DNA of 64,000 bases from Cololabis saira (lineage: Eukaryota; Chordata; Actinopteri; Beloniformes; Belonidae). The notes beneath the pieces are model-generated. The model had not been told where the DNA came from and searched no databases. It saw only the letters and a list, made by a program, of their open reading frames with translations. The number at the start of each line of letters is the position of its first letter. Position 1 is the stretch's first letter. The position numbers were made by a program, and so were the translations under genes. Of this stretch, positions 1-12,099 are shown in pieces. The stretch is taken from NCBI RefSeq assembly GCF_033807715.1, contig NC_084599.1, forward strand, positions 27,812,125 to 27,876,124. Direction: 5' to 3'.

Positions 1-578
1 AAATGCTGTGAAGCTGGTGCACAGTTTGGAGGAACAGGGTTAGGGAAAATTTTCAAAATGATGCCATGTAGGAGAGAGAAAACTGCCTTATCCTGGGATT
101 TGACATCTGGTGAATCACCCTACTCTAATAATCGCTTGTTTGCCTCCATATACGAGCCATACTAGTCTTCAAGTCTGTACATCCTGATCTTAGGGGGGAG
201 TGCATGGCATATCAATATTCGCTGTCATTAACATTATTTCAGCCAGAGTTTTAGCCACTAAAATGGGCCTAAGTCGCTCTCTGTCACTAATAATCACATT
301 TATACTCTAAACTGTGTTAACAGAAGAATGCACAACTAGAACAGATGTGAACACGGGGTAGAGACTCTAATCAAATTGAGCAGTGATTCATTGAAAGTTA
401 TTTGGTATTTACTAATCCATCAGCTATAGTTGCTATACTTTTTTCGTTGTTTTTTTATCTCATCATTGCCATAACTCTATTGTTAATCTATTTCTGTTTT
501 GGAAGTAAGAAGAGGTTGCTCTGACCTGGGGTCATTGGTATTATTGTAGTCCTTTTTTCCCTCCTCTCCTATGTGTGC
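1..578. other. AT-rich noncoding stretch, nothing recognised
   Basis: No ORF, RNA gene or repeat family that I recognise. It directly abuts the 3' end of a minus-strand L2 LINE. Confidence 0.4.
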
Positions 579-1640
579 AAGGCAAGTTTGTTTCTATAGC
601 ACAATTTAACAACAAGGTGATTCGAAGTGCTTTACAAAGACATTGAAACATAAATAAATGATTTAAAATTTGAACCAAAAAGAAAGAAATATGAACAATA
701 AATAAAAATCAGATAAAATCAGTAGTTAAAATATGATTACGTTTTGGAACTGCAGATTTAGAGCTTTACTCAAATGGAGCTGAGAACAGGTGTCTTCAAC
801 GTGGATTTAAATAAACTGAGTGTTTCGGCTGATCTGAGGCTTTCTGGGAGTTTGTTCCAGACATGTGGAGCATATCTGGTTCTGACTCTGGGAACTGATT
901 AAAAAACCAGATCCAGATGACCTGAGGGGTCTGGAAGGTTCTTAGTGGGTCAGAAGGTCACTGATGTATTTCGGTCCTGGACCATTCAGAGCTTTATAGA
1001 CCAGCATCAGAACCTTAAAGTCTATCCTCTGACGGGCATGCACCCAGTGTAAAGACCTCAGAGCTGGACTAATATGGTCCACTTAGTGAGGACTCGAGCT
1101 GCAGAGTTCTGATTGAGCTGCAGTTGTCTAACTGACTTTTTATATAAAGCTGTAAACATGCTGTTACAGTAATCAAGCTACTAAATATGAATGCATGGAC
1201 TACTTTTTCCAGGTCCTGCTGAGACATCTGATCTTTTATCCTTGATATATTCTTGAGGCGAAAGTAGGCTGACTTTGTTATTGCCTTAATGTGTTTTTCC
1301 AAATGTAGGTATGAGTCCATTAATACACCCAGATTTTTGCCCTGGTTGGTATTTTTAGGTGTACAGATTGAAGCTCTGTGGTGACCTGTAATTGTTTCTC
1401 TTTGGCTCCTAAGACAATTACCTCAGTTTTGTTTTTGTTTAACTGGAGAAAGTTGTGGCACATCCAGTCATTAATCTTCTCAATTAATTTACCAAGAGCC
1501 TGTACAGGCCCTCGGTCTCCTGGTGACATTGTAATATATATCTATGTGTCATCTGCATAGCTATGGTAGTTTATTTTGTTGTTCTTTATAATCTGTGCCA
1601 GTGTGCATGTGCCTGCTATAGTAGATCTTCAGCTTCAGCC
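579..1640 (-). mobile_element. L2-clade LINE, 5'-truncated 3' portion
   Basis: Read on the minus strand, the stretch from about 1610 down to 1069 encodes pieces of an L2/Maui-type reverse transcriptase: a 'YADDT' catalytic box (about 1545-1560), then 'INDWMCHNFLQLNKNKTEV' (1320-1529) and 'AITKSAYFRLKNISRIK' (1069-1320). These are the thumb-side motifs that follow the palm in fish L2 elements. The reading frame is broken by a frame change near 1320 and an in-frame stop just after YADDT, so it is a fossil. The left end carries the AT-rich L2 tail ('ggcaagtttg', 'gtgctttaca') expected at an L2 3' terminus, which sets the orientation. The 5' limit is approximate. The clade assignment is from motif recognition; the exact family is not determined. 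Confidence 0.8.
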
Positions 1641-1940
1641 CTTCTCTTTACCCTGTCACGCCTAAAACTGCCAGTTTTTTTTTCGGTTACGAAAACTATA
1701 GTAATTGAATACCATAATTTTGAAAGCCGTTGAGAAGAAAACAAATAGTTTTATGTTTTGCTTGGACAACTACTGTGTAACTGGCCTTTTTCTGGCGACT
1801 GGGGGGATGAGTGTCCAGGTATCCCCAGGCTTCCCTTGACCAGGGACGTAACAAGGTCTTGCTGAGAAGTGCACGACTGATTGTTCACAGCCAGAAATAA
1901 AGAGTTCAGGTTTTAGAAGAATTGTTATATAAAAGGTACC
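1641..1940. other. Noncoding spacer
   Basis: Between the L2 remnant and the RTE LINE. I see no ORF or recognisable repeat here. Confidence 0.3.
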
Positions 1941-1952
1941 TACCTAAAGGTT

Positions 1953-4334
1953 TTGTTCTTGGACTTCTATGCTAGTCACAGTTTGTCCATAACGAACACC
2001 ATGTTCAAACATAAGGGTGTCCATCAGTGCACGTGGCACCAGGACACCCTAGGCCGAAGGTCAATGATCGACTTTGTTGTCGTTTCATCTGACCTTCGGC
2101 CGCATGTCTTGGACACTCGGGTGAAGAGAGGGGCTGAGCTGTCAACTGATCACCACCTGGTGGTGAGTTGGATGCGCTGGCGGAGGAGGAGGCTGGAGAG
2201 ACCGGGCAGACCCAAACGGATTGTGAGGGTCTGTTGGGAACGTCTGGCTGAGCCCTTAGTCAGGGACATCTTCAACTCCCACCTCCGAGAGAACTTCTCT
2301 CAGATCGCAGGGGAGGTGGGGGACATCGAGTCTGAGTGGACCATGTTCTCTGCCTCCATTGTCGACGCGGCGGCTCGAAGTTGTGGACGCAAGGTCTCCG
2401 GTGCCTGTCATGGCGGCAATCTTAGAACCCGGTGGTGGACACCGGAAGTACAGGATGCCGTCAGACTGAAGAAGGAGTTCTACCGGGCTATGTTGGCCTG
2501 TGGGACTCCTGACGCAGTAGATAGGTACCGGCAGGCCAAGCGAGCCGCGGCTAAGGCAGTCCTGGAGGCAAAAACTCGGGTCTGGGAGGAGTTCGGGGAG
2601 GCCATGGAGGAAGACTTTCGGTCGGCCTCGAGGAAATTCTGGAGGACCGTTTGGCGCCTCAGAAGGGGGAAGCAGTACTCTGCCGGCACCGTTTACGGTG
2701 TGGGTGGGGAGCTGTTGACCTCGACTGGGGACATTGTCGGACCTTGGAAGGAATACTTCGAGGATCTCCTCAACCCGACTGACATGCCTTCCACTGAGGA
2801 AGCAGAGAGTGGGGACTCTGGGGCGTGCTCATCCATCACCCAAGCCGAGGTCACTGAGGTAGTTCGTAAGCTCCTCAGTGGCAGGGCACCGGGGGTGGAT
2901 GAGATTCGCCCTGAGTACCTCAAGTCTCTGGATGTCGTAGGGCTGTCTTGGTTGACACGCCTCTGCGACATTGCATGGAGGAAGGGGACAGTACTGCTGG
3001 AGAGGCAAACCGGGGTGGTGGTCCCTCTGTTTAAAAAGGGAGACTGGAGAGTGTGTTCCAACTATAGGGGGATCACACGTCTCAGCCTCCCCGGGAAAGT
3101 CTACGCCAGGGTACTGGAGAGGAGATTACGGCCAATAGTTGAACCTCAGATTCAGGAGGAACAATGCGGTTTTCGTCACGGTCGTGGAACACTGGACCAG
3201 CTCTATACCCTCCGCAGGGTGCTCGAGGGTTCATGGGAATTTGCCCAACCAGTCTACATGTGTTTTGTGGATCTGGAGAAGGCATTTGACCATGTCCCTC
3301 GTGCCATTCTGTGGGGGGTGCTCAGTGAGTATGGAGTCCGGGGCCCTCTATTAAGGGCTGTCCGGTCTCTGTATGATAGGAGCAGGAGTTTGGTTCGCAT
3401 TGCCGGCAGTAGATCAGACTTGTTCCCGGTGCATGTTGGACTCCGGCAGGGCTGCCCTTTGTCACCGGTCCTGTTCATAATTTTTATGGACAGGATTTCT
3501 AGGCATAGCCAGGGGCCGGAGCGGATCCGGTTTGGGAACCTCAGGATTTCATCTCTGCTTTTTGCAGATTATGTTGTCCTGTTGGCTTCATCGGACCGGG
3601 ACCTTCAGCATGTGCTGGGGCGGTTTGAGGCAGAGTGCGACACGGCAGGGATGAGAATCAGCACCTCCAAGACCGAGGCCATGGTTCTCCATCGGGAAAG
3701 GGTGGCATGCCTTCTCCGGGTGGGTGGAGAAGTCCTGCCTCAGGTTGAGGAGTTCATGTATCTCGAGATCGTGTTCACGAGTGAGGGAGCAATGGAGCGT
3801 GAGATTGACAGACGGATCGGTGCAGCGTCCGCAGTTATGCGGCCGATGTACCGGACCGTCGTGGTGAAGAAGGAGCTGAGTCGAAAGGCGAAGCTCTCGA
3901 TTTACCGGTCAATCTACGCACCTACCCTCACCTATGGTCATGAATTTTGGGTAGTGACCGAAAAGACAAGATCGCGGATACAAGCGGCCGAGATGAGTTT
4001 CCTCCGCAGGGTGGCTGGACGCTCCCTTAGAGATAGGCTGAGGAGTTCGGTCACCCGGGAGGAGCTCGGAGTCGAGCCGCTGCTCCTTCACATTGAGAGG
4101 AGTCAGCTGAGGTGGCTTGGGCATCTGTACCGGATGCCTCCTGGACGCCTCCCTAGGGAGGTGTTCCAGGCATGTCCCACCGGGACGAGACCCCGGGGAA
4201 GACCCAGGACATGCTGGAGAGACTATGTCTCTCGGCTGGCCTGGGAACGCCTCGGACTCCCCCCGGAAGAGCTGGAGGAAGTGTCTGGGGTGAAGGAAGT
4301 CTGGGCATCCCTGCTGAGGCTGCTGCCCCCGTGA
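1953..4334 (+). pseudogene. RTE-type endonuclease (partial)/reverse transcriptase ORF with mutated FADD box
   Basis: The product would nick target DNA and reverse-transcribe the element's own RNA (target-primed reverse transcription). The 793 codons are open. Residues 1-75 are the C-terminal end of an APE-type endonuclease, with 'MID' (Asp40) and 'STDHH' (Asp66-His67); the N-terminal catalytic Glu and Asn motifs are missing because the copy is 5'-truncated. The reverse transcriptase spans roughly residues 290-600: 'GFRHGRGTLDQL', 'VDLEKAFDHV' (catalytic Asp440) and 'GLRQGCPLSP'. The 'FADD' box is read as Phe-Ala-Asp-Tyr (residues 537-540; codon at 3570 is tat where gat is expected), so the third catalytic Asp is lost. 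The C-terminus has the 'IERSQLRWLGHL' and 'RPRGRPR' motifs seen in RTE proteins. The ATG at 1953 is only the first in-frame Met, not a native start. Assigned by family motifs; inactivity is inferred from the Tyr and the truncation. Confidence 0.85.
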
Positions 4335-4360
4335 CCCGGGAATGGATAAGCGGAAGAAGG

Positions 4361-4506
4361 TGAGTGAGTGAGTGAGTGAGTGAGTGAGTGAGTGAGTGAG
4401 TGAGTGAGTGAGTGAGTGAGTGAGTGAGTGAGTGAGTGAGTGAGTGAGTGAGTGAGTGAGTGAGTGAGTGAGTGAGTGAGTGAGTGAGTGAGTGAGTGAG
4501 TGAGTG
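4361..4506 (+). repeat. (GAGT)n microsatellite, LINE tail
   Basis: About 36 nearly perfect tetranucleotide units, degrading into TG repeats at the right end. It directly continues the 3' UTR of the RTE element, so it is probably an expanded retrotransposon tail, not an independent satellite. Confidence 0.95.
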
Positions 4507-4525
4507 ACTGAGTGTGTGTGTGTTA

Positions 4526-5120
4526 TATAAAGTTTTCTCAGGATTTAGTGCCTCAGAAGTGAAAATGAGACCAGATCGATGCAATGTGATATGATTGTCC
4601 CTCTGTCACATTTTCGCACTTTTGCAGAAATGTGAAAGCAAATGAATAGCCAGTCTTCGATAAAAAACACAATACAGACTCAGGAAATATTACCAAATGG
4701 TAAGTGAAACGTTCAGAGCTAGCACTGCTGGTGTAAGTGAGTGCATCGACGGGATGTAATCCAGTAAAGTCAACCAATTAACTGCCATTTTTTTAACAAT
4801 GTTTTGGCTTGTAAAAAGCCATTTTAAGCTGAAAATGTGTTGTGATGCTCTCAGTATCAGTATGACTAAGGACGATGCCTTAATTTGACTAATAACATGC
4901 TACCAAAGCAAACCTGTTAAAAGTAATAGTTTTCCACATCTTTACAATAATTGGCTTTAAGAAAATGTGTTGTAGTAGGCCAAGACATTGTGAAAATACT
5001 ACATAAGAGATAAAGAAGAAGTTTTATTAATGTATTTTTAAAGCTCTAATTAATATTTAAGTACACAATTCTAAGATGCAACTTTTTGAGACCTAAAATA
5101 CTTTTTTTATTATTAGTAGT
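4526..5120. other. AT-rich noncoding stretch
   Basis: No recognisable gene, RNA or repeat family. Confidence 0.3.
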
Positions 5121-5123
5121 ACT

Positions 5124-5505
5124 AAGGGTAACATGGTTGCTTAGTGGTTAGCACTGTTGCCTCACAGCAAGAAGGTTCCTGGTTCGACTTCCGGGCCCGG
5201 TGGGAGTCTTTCTGTGTGGAGTTTGCATGTTCTCCCTGCGCTTGTGTCAGTTCCCTCTGGATACTCTGGCTTCCTCCCACAGTCCAAAGACATGCATAGT
5301 AGGTTAATTGATGATTCTAAATTGCCCGTAGGTGTGAGTGTGAGTATGCATGGTTATCTGTCTGTACATGTGGCCCTGCGACAAATCTGGCGACCTATCC
5401 AGAGTGTACCCCTGCCTCTCACCTGTAATGAGCTGGGATAGGCTCCAGCAGACCCCCGTGACCCTGCAAAGGATAAAATGGGTATAGAAAAGAGGGTGTA
5501 TGAAT
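5124..5505 (+). mobile_element. tRNA-headed teleost SINE
   Basis: The head (about 5135-5200) resembles a tRNA: 'tagtggttagcactg' sits where the A box belongs and 'ggttcgact' matches a Pol III B box. It is followed by the body I recognise from many fish genomes ('gtgtggagtttgcatgttct', 'ttcctcccacagtccaaaga', 'aattgcccgtaggtgtgagt', 'gagctgggataggctccag'). The end ('ggataaaatgggtatagaaaa') is a degraded version of the family's usual GGATAAGCGG-type 3' terminus. Being tRNA-derived, it is expected to have been transcribed by RNA polymerase III and mobilised by a partner LINE. Several substitutions suggest an old copy. It is not a functional tRNA gene. Confidence 0.8.
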
Positions 5506-7905
5506 AGTATTTGTAATTTCCAACAGATGTAACAATGCTTTTTTTTTCCCTAATTGAACCAGATGTTGGCATCATGTTAGGGGAATGTCTAGATGAGGGT
5601 TTAATATAAGTCACCCTTTTGTGGTAGCTACTGGAGACAGAAAGAGACAAGCGCAGGGGGAGAGAGGGGGAGAGAGAGGCAAAGAAGGAAAAACAAGCTG
5701 TGTCATAGAAATGGTGTTCCTGTTTCAAATGATATATTGTCACAATTCCTGATCCAGTTGTTTTCCCTCTGCCTTGTCAGACTCAAAGTTGCTCTTGCAG
5801 CCAAATTCATCTTTTGTTCCAGTTCACCCTGTTCAGTTTTCTCCTCATTAATTTTAACCAAAAAAAAGAAAGAACATGTATTTACAAAGCTCAATTTCCA
5901 TCTGTCCAATGCCAAAATGATTACTGTAATGTTGTTCTTGCCATGTGGCAATGGTTGTATTTACTCTTTACATTTTCCTACAGCTTGCATGATCAGTGCC
6001 CACCTGCATTTTTCAATGCCCGATGAAATTCAAATGCCACATGTTGATCTGCCGCTCATGAGGAGGAGGGTAGGTAAAGGATGGTCTCTGTGACCACAGG
6101 ACTGAGAAAAATACAAAATGCTTTAGCATCGGTTAAGAGTCAAATACACATGGTTATGTTTATGTACTATTATAAAATGTGATTATGCTTGCAAAAATAC
6201 TCAGAAGGATATTCAGAGGACGATGTGTCATCACGTCGCATGGACGCTCCCCTTACAGAAAACCGAAGCCTACACAGACTGTATGTGGCCAGAGGCCTGT
6301 GTTATACCTCTTGTCTACATTATCAAGATGAGAACACCGATTTTATCATTGTGTGTATCTCCTCTTGTTCACCTCTGACAGCTATCAGACAAACCCAGAG
6401 AGCCAAAACATGATGATGACATCATTTCCCAGCAGTCACCTCAAAACTTGGCTTTGTATCAAAAGTTGCATCATACAGGTCAAGTGCCTGGAATTCAGCC
6501 TTCTTTCAAGCGCTCGCATTATGCGAGGACTGAAAGTGAACTTGACAGGACTGTGAAAACTCTGAAATTCACTTCTTTGGTTAACTTTGAGGAATCAGTG
6601 CAATATGGGGCAAAAAACGTTATTATAGGGCATATATATGCTGTTCCAGACCCGAGGAGCAGGAAAGACATTCCCATGGTTCCCTTTTTGGCACCGTAAA
6701 GGTTAGAGTAGCAGCTGTGAAGCTCTGACAGCTGGGAACCTCCTCCATCTCCACCAGGCCCCAGATGTCCCCATCCCAATCCTCTCCAGCTTCTCCTGTG
6801 TCTTTTCTCATTCACCGTCTCTATCTGTGTCCCATGTGAGGAAAAAACTGGCAAAGCTCACTTCCAGTTGTGAAATTGTTGTTTTCGCCAATTACTTGCA
6901 ACCCCCCCCCACCCCCTCACCCTCAGATGTGGCCAACCTTGTGTAAAGATGTCAGAATTATGCAAATAAATTGCACATCTCGAGAGCTCTGTAGTTTTGA
7001 TTTATGTTTCTTAATTGTTTTGAATTTTACTTTGAATGCTTGGTAGCAAAAGAGGAAAACATTTATACTATGACATTAACTTGTCTGAAAGCTGATTTGA
7101 ATGTGAGAGCTAATTAATCAGAAGTGTAATAATTTCAACATGTTTTTTCTCAACTTTGACAAAAAGAGATAACTATTGCCGTGTTAGTGTGTAAGTGACC
7201 AATGAAAAATGAATAAACAATACAATAGAAACAAGATACCTCCATAGCAGTCAAATTAAAACTGTGATGAACCATTCGTAGAGATCAGTTCAAGCATGTT
7301 GTGCTGTGAACCAGTTTGAAAGCTAAATTGCATAATGGATAACCTGCTTAATTGATGCAGTGACTCCTAAATAAATGCACCATTCATCATTTGTTACTTT
7401 AACAGCTCTGCTCTGGAAGAACAGATTACTTTGACTAATCCTCAGGCTGAGATGATGGTTGTTCTAGGAATCCTGGGTATATAACAGTGCCATGAGAGAT
7501 GAGAACCCTCTGGCTTTCAATCTTAAGTTTTGGTTGATGATGCTGGTCTTCTAGACCATCTAGTAAATACATAAATCATGGGGTGAGACATGTAATTCAG
7601 TTTTGGTTGTCTTGTTCAAGAATCATGACTTTTAAAGTGGCATTTAAATATCAGATTTTCATTGATCTGACCTTGAAGGCTTGACAGATTCTACCTCGAT
7701 GACTCCTCTAGGACTTGATATGCAATAAAAACAATTAATCATGTAGCCCTTTGGCTATAAGTGTTCCATGAGAATTTTTTAGGGTTATTGCACCACCTTA
7801 GAAAGTTACCGTCTTTGCCTAAAAACTGTCCATTCACTATTTATCCTCTCATCTTTCTATTCAGGGTCACAGGCAACTGCTGGATTTTATCTTAGCCATA
7901 TTTGT
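5506..7905. other. Noncoding, no recognised gene
   Basis: Only short chance ORFs (up to 118 codons) without recognisable motifs, a purine-rich patch near 5640-5690, and a C-rich run at 6902-6926. I see no exon signatures or transposon ends I can name. Confidence 0.3.
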
Positions 7906-8460
7906 GAAGGTAAGGTAATTTGTACGGTACATTTTATACAGAAAGGCAACACAACATGCTTTACAAAGACACTGAGAACAAAGTAATAGACATTTTAAAA
8001 ACCCAGCATGAGTATGCAGGTTAAGATTATCAGAAAAGGGGGGAAATGTCAAATAAAAGTGTCTAAAAGAGAACAAAGAAGACTGTAGACACCTCTCCAG
8101 GTTCACATGCAGAAAACATGTCTGATATAATTTCGGTCTGAGGATTTAGAAGATTGCACACAATAAAAAAGAGACTTCGATATAATTTGTTTAAATGGAA
8201 ACCAATGTAAGGACCAAATAACTGGAGTGATGATTTTCCTCTCCCTGGTGTTTTTCAGTATTCTGGCTGCAGCATTTTGAATGAGTCGTAGACATTTAAT
8301 ACTCTTGTTGGGGATGTCAGTAAGGAGTGCATTACAGTAATCTACCCTATATGTAATAAAAGCATGGATGAGCCTTTCCAAATCCTTGTCTGACAGAATG
8401 TTTTTCATTTTGGTTATGTTTTTAAGATGCCAAAAATATTACTTAGTTACACTTGTGGGG
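7905..8460 (-). mobile_element. L2-like LINE remnant, 3' part
   Basis: The minus strand from 8408 to 8103 reads as an L2-type C-terminal reverse transcriptase segment: 'SDKDLERLIHAFI', 'RVDYCNALLTDIPNKSIK', 'LQ/RLIQNAAARIL' and 'LHWFPFKQII'. These match the usual L2 motif chain (VHAFIFSRLDYCN, LQLIQNAAARVL, SLHWLPV). It is followed on the same strand by an AT-rich tail ('gtgctttaca'-like sequence near 7955) ending about 7910. Frame breaks near 8103 show it is dead. It is more divergent from the other L2 copies in this window than they are from each other, so it is either another family or older. Confidence 0.7.
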
Positions 8461-9240
8461 ACCAAAATTAAATGTTGCACTGAGATCTAACAATACTAGG
8501 ACTGTTGGATTCCTCAAACCACTGTTCAGCCAAATTTCATTTAAAGTCTTTATGAGAGCTGTCTTAGTGCTATGATATGATCAGAAGCCAAGCAGTTATT
8601 GATTCGATTAAAAATCACCTTCTCTTTCATCTTTGCACAAAGAGCAGGAGTTCACCATTGCAGGGCCAAATGCCTAAACCCAATTGACCAATTTCATATA
8701 CACTATATACACAAATAGACAGATACATGTATATGGAATTTTCATTTTAAATCATGCATTGGTATTGCATATTTAATCCCATTACTATTATTCTTGTCTT
8801 CTTTTTCATTCTTATTCTGTCAGTGATTCATAATCTCTCAACAAGGTATTTAATTTCTGCAGAGACGCTGACTTCATATCTGACTACATGCAGCCACAAA
8901 TGTACTTGCACCTGTTTTTTTTCTACATGATATGGCACTAAAGGAATAGTGAGATGTCATGTAATTGTATTTGATAGGTAATCTATAATAGAAGCCAGGT
9001 GTGAGACAGGCCATGGCAGTGGGGCGTCTGGCAATGTAGGCAGTGGGAAGCAATCCAAATATGAAAAAATCTTTAAAACATTTTTTTTATGTTGCCTCAA
9101 AACCAAGTATGTTGGTGCATAACCCTAGTTTTGTAAAGTAAAGATACAATTTTGTTTGAACTTAACATGTGCTGACTTTACATTTGCAATTCTTATCATA
9201 GTTGGAACAATAAAAGTATGATACATACTGTATATTTAAA
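8461..9240. other. Noncoding, nothing recognised
   Basis: AT-rich; no ORF or repeat family that I can name. Confidence 0.3.
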
Positions 9241-9242
9241 GT

Positions 9243-11446
9243 AGGGCTGTCAAAGTTAACGCTTTAATAACACATTGACGCAAATTCTGTTAAAAGTTAT
9301 TTTTAAACATGAGATTAACACAGACATTTCAGGAAGCATTCCTTGGCCCAACCTGTGGTTTGGAGAAACAAAAAGCGATGTTGTTGTAAAATACAATGGA
9401 CAAATCAAATCATCAGTTATGTGACACATTGGTATTCTGAAAAGCGGTTGTCAAGCCTCTTTTTCCAATAGACCAAAATACAAAAAAATAGAGAATATAC
9501 TTTTTCCTCGAATGACATACCGCCATGTTGCTCTGCAAGCTGCAGGAACACACGCACTGTATGTCAATCAAAATTAGCTTTGGATACCAGCTCTTTCAAC
9601 TGACCCAGTCAGAAGAGCAACAAAGCTGGCGAGTATCCTGCTTCACATGCTGTCTCCACGCTGGATTAGAGATCATGGCTAGCCATTGGCTGAGCTGACT
9701 GTCAATCAAAAGACTACACAGGGAATGTTTAATTAGATATTAATCTGTGTTAGAATTACACAGATTAACATCAACTGTTTATTTGACCAAAGTTTGCCCT
9801 CTCTGGACTGTCAAAACATGTTTTTGACTTATAATAAACACAAAATTCATTTGTTTAAAGTAAGAATAATTTAGCCAAGCAATCTAGACATGCCGCTAGC
9901 ATATTTAAATTTGCTTTGCAGGTGCCTCTAGCTACCATCCGTTGGAGCTCATTATCTCCTACCTAGAAGTCATGAAAAGCCAATAAAATGAGTCTATCCT
10001 TGTAGAGAGAATCTCTGAGCTGAGCTAACATGATGACAGAGTGGCAACATAAACTGGGTGTAGACAGTGTAGATGGCTGCAGCGGATGATTAGCAGCAGT
10101 TTGAACTGGCTTAAGCATTCACAGTTTAATATTCTGACATTTTCTTTGACAATTGGCCAAAAGATAACACTCAAACCATTCCCTTTCAATGTAGATGTAT
10201 TTGCTGTTTTGCAGATAGATTACGACAAAGGTTAATTTACCAGTTAGCTCCACTGGCAGGTTGCTAAATAAGTAAGTGAAATGAAGTGAGGTAAGAGATT
10301 CAAAGTCCTATGACACCACCCACCATTCTTTATGTCAAACCTTGGCATTTTGGCATCCAGCGTCGCCAGCGACGGTAACGCTTTTGACTGAGAAAAGTAA
10401 TGCGCATTGTCGCAGGATGGAGACTCACATTTTGATGTATAACACACCTGGGGGCACGTTACGGTTCGGACCGTATTACCTGCGAAAGGAATGGCATAAA
10501 TTCCGCCAAAATGACAAGATTAATTCAAAATGGCCAACTTCCTGTTCGGTTTCGGCCATGGCGCCAAGAGACTTTTCTTTAAGTTGCGACATGATACAGG
10601 TGTGTACCGATTTTCGTGCATGTACGTCAAACTGTACTGTGGGGCTTGAGGCAGAAAGTTTTCTAGGGGGTGCTGTTGAGCCATTTTGCCACACCCATTA
10701 ATGCAAACCATTAAATATCAAATTTTTCACCAGGCCTGGCTTGCGTGCAAAATTTGGTGACTTTTCGGGCACGTTTAGGGGGGCAAAAAGACCCTCATTT
10801 CATCAGAAGAAAGAAAGAAAGAATTCCTACAGATACAATAGGGCCTTCGCACACTGTAAGTGCTCGGGCACTAATAATAATAATAACAATTCCTACTACA
10901 ATAGGGCCTTCGGACTGTCAGTGCTCGGGCCCTAATAATTATTGTGTATATCTGTCTAACGTCAGCTGTGTTCCACACAGTCAGAGATGTGAAAGATATT
11001 GTTTAAATGAGCACATCAATTATTCTCAAATTCCACTTTCAAAAACTGCAACAATTATTGGATTCTATTTTTATTGTTCTGCCGTCTCTCTCCATTAAAC
11101 TCTTCTGAACAACTCAGTCTCCAGTTTACTTGTTTCCGGCGCTCTGAATACGTCACCTTGTCCATTTCTCTGATTGGTCGTAGCACTAACCAACTGCATG
11201 CACAGGCAGTTTGTTAAGCAATCCTTGGATTGGAAGGCCACATGGATTGTTTTCGGAGCCTATATTTTTCTAGAAGGTCTGATTTGTCAGGCAAAGGACA
11301 ACTGCTTGCTCCGTTGTCATTTGAAAAAATACTTAACTCAAGGTAAACAGAACATTTAAAAATATACTTATATGCCATTAATTGCAAGTTAACTATATGA
11401 ATCTTTTGTTTAATCACAATAAAAAGATTTTATCAAGGTAAAGCCC
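9243..11446. mobile_element. Degraded DNA transposon bounded by 'tagggct' ends (probably hAT-like)
   Basis: The left terminus 'gtagggctgtcaaagttaac' and the right terminus, whose reverse complement reads 'attagggctttaccttgat', form a short imperfect terminal inverted repeat. Subterminal 'taacgc'/'attaattg' sequence is typical of a common fish repeat with 'AGGGCTGTCAAAG' ends. No transposase coding is recognisable, and a separate repeat is nested at about 10380-10935. The superfamily is inferred from the look of the ends only; target duplications were not identifiable. Confidence 0.4.
10380..10935 (+). repeat. Unclassified teleost interspersed repeat ('gggccttcg ... gctcgggccctaat' end)
   Basis: The right end has the distinctive paired motif 'atagggccttcg ... 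gtgctcgggc', present twice in tandem (10840-10870 and 10902-10933) and separated by AAT repeats. The upstream body includes 'gccattttgccacacccatt', 'caccaggcctggcttgcgtg' and 'caaaatttggtgacttttc'. The same blocks occur in reverse orientation at 39827-40037, proving it is a dispersed family. It has no coding capacity, and I do not know its class. The left boundary is approximate. Confidence 0.65.
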
Positions 11447-11499
11447 TAATTTAAAAACACAGCTCCTCAGGCAGAGAACTTTTATTTGTTCTGAAGGCG

Positions 11500-11645
11500 T
11501 TGCAGAAGACCAGAAGTGTAAAAGCATTTGCGGACAAACCTTCTAAACTGTGAAACAAGCTGTCTGAGGAAATCAGGTCAGCAGAGCCACTGACCTCTTA
11601 TAAATACCCTTTTTAAAAACATGCTTTTATGAGAGACCATTTCCT
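11500..11645 (+). pseudogene. L2-like LINE C-terminal fragment
   Basis: The plus strand encodes a short motif resembling the C-terminus of L2/CR1-type ORFs ('NKLSEEIRSAEPLTSYK', then a broken 'LKTCF'-like helix), comparable to 'NKLPVDLRSAPTVSSFKS' in the L2 at 18945. It contains frame breaks and is very short, so the assignment rests on a single motif. Confidence 0.45.
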
Positions 11646-11903
11646 GAGTAATTTTTTCTCTTGAGTTCGATTTTAGTTAGTGACTCCAACTCTTCTCTAC
11701 TTTTTATGTCTTGTTCTATTGCTGCATTGTTGTAGTGTTTTGTTTTAAATAAGTTATCAAATCGTATTTTATATTTTCCTCTGCAGAATAAAAAGTTGCA
11801 GATATCACTAAAGACTGTATAGTGGACTGCGACTTGGGGTTGTAATTGGCCATCGTCAATAAGTAGACCCTGAAATAAATGTATAAGGAATGGAATAAGA
11901 TTG

Positions 11904-12099
<196 letters not shown>

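Larger units (their letters stand above)
1942..4506 (+). mobile_element. RTE-clade (Rex3/Expander-like) LINE, 5'-truncated, with GAGT tail
   Basis: A non-LTR retrotransposon body: truncated endonuclease, reverse transcriptase and C-terminal region in one ORF. It is followed by an extremely short 3' UTR (about 25 nt) that runs straight into a GAGT microsatellite of about 146 bp. A single ORF, a minimal 3' UTR and a short-unit repeat tail are hallmarks of the RTE clade, to which teleost Rex3 and Expander belong. The 5' break lies around 1942-1950, where endonuclease similarity starts abruptly. No target-site duplication could be identified with confidence. Length is below a full RTE (about 3.2 kb). 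Confidence 0.8.

Noticed and set aside
4153..4584. 143-codon minus-strand ORF with Ser-Leu-Thr-His repeats
   Set aside because: Reads the GAGT tail and the antisense of the RTE LINE; compositional artefact.
5135..5210. Possible functional tRNA gene
   Set aside because: A- and B-box-like motifs are present, but the rest does not fold into a convincing cloverleaf and it is fused to a known SINE body.
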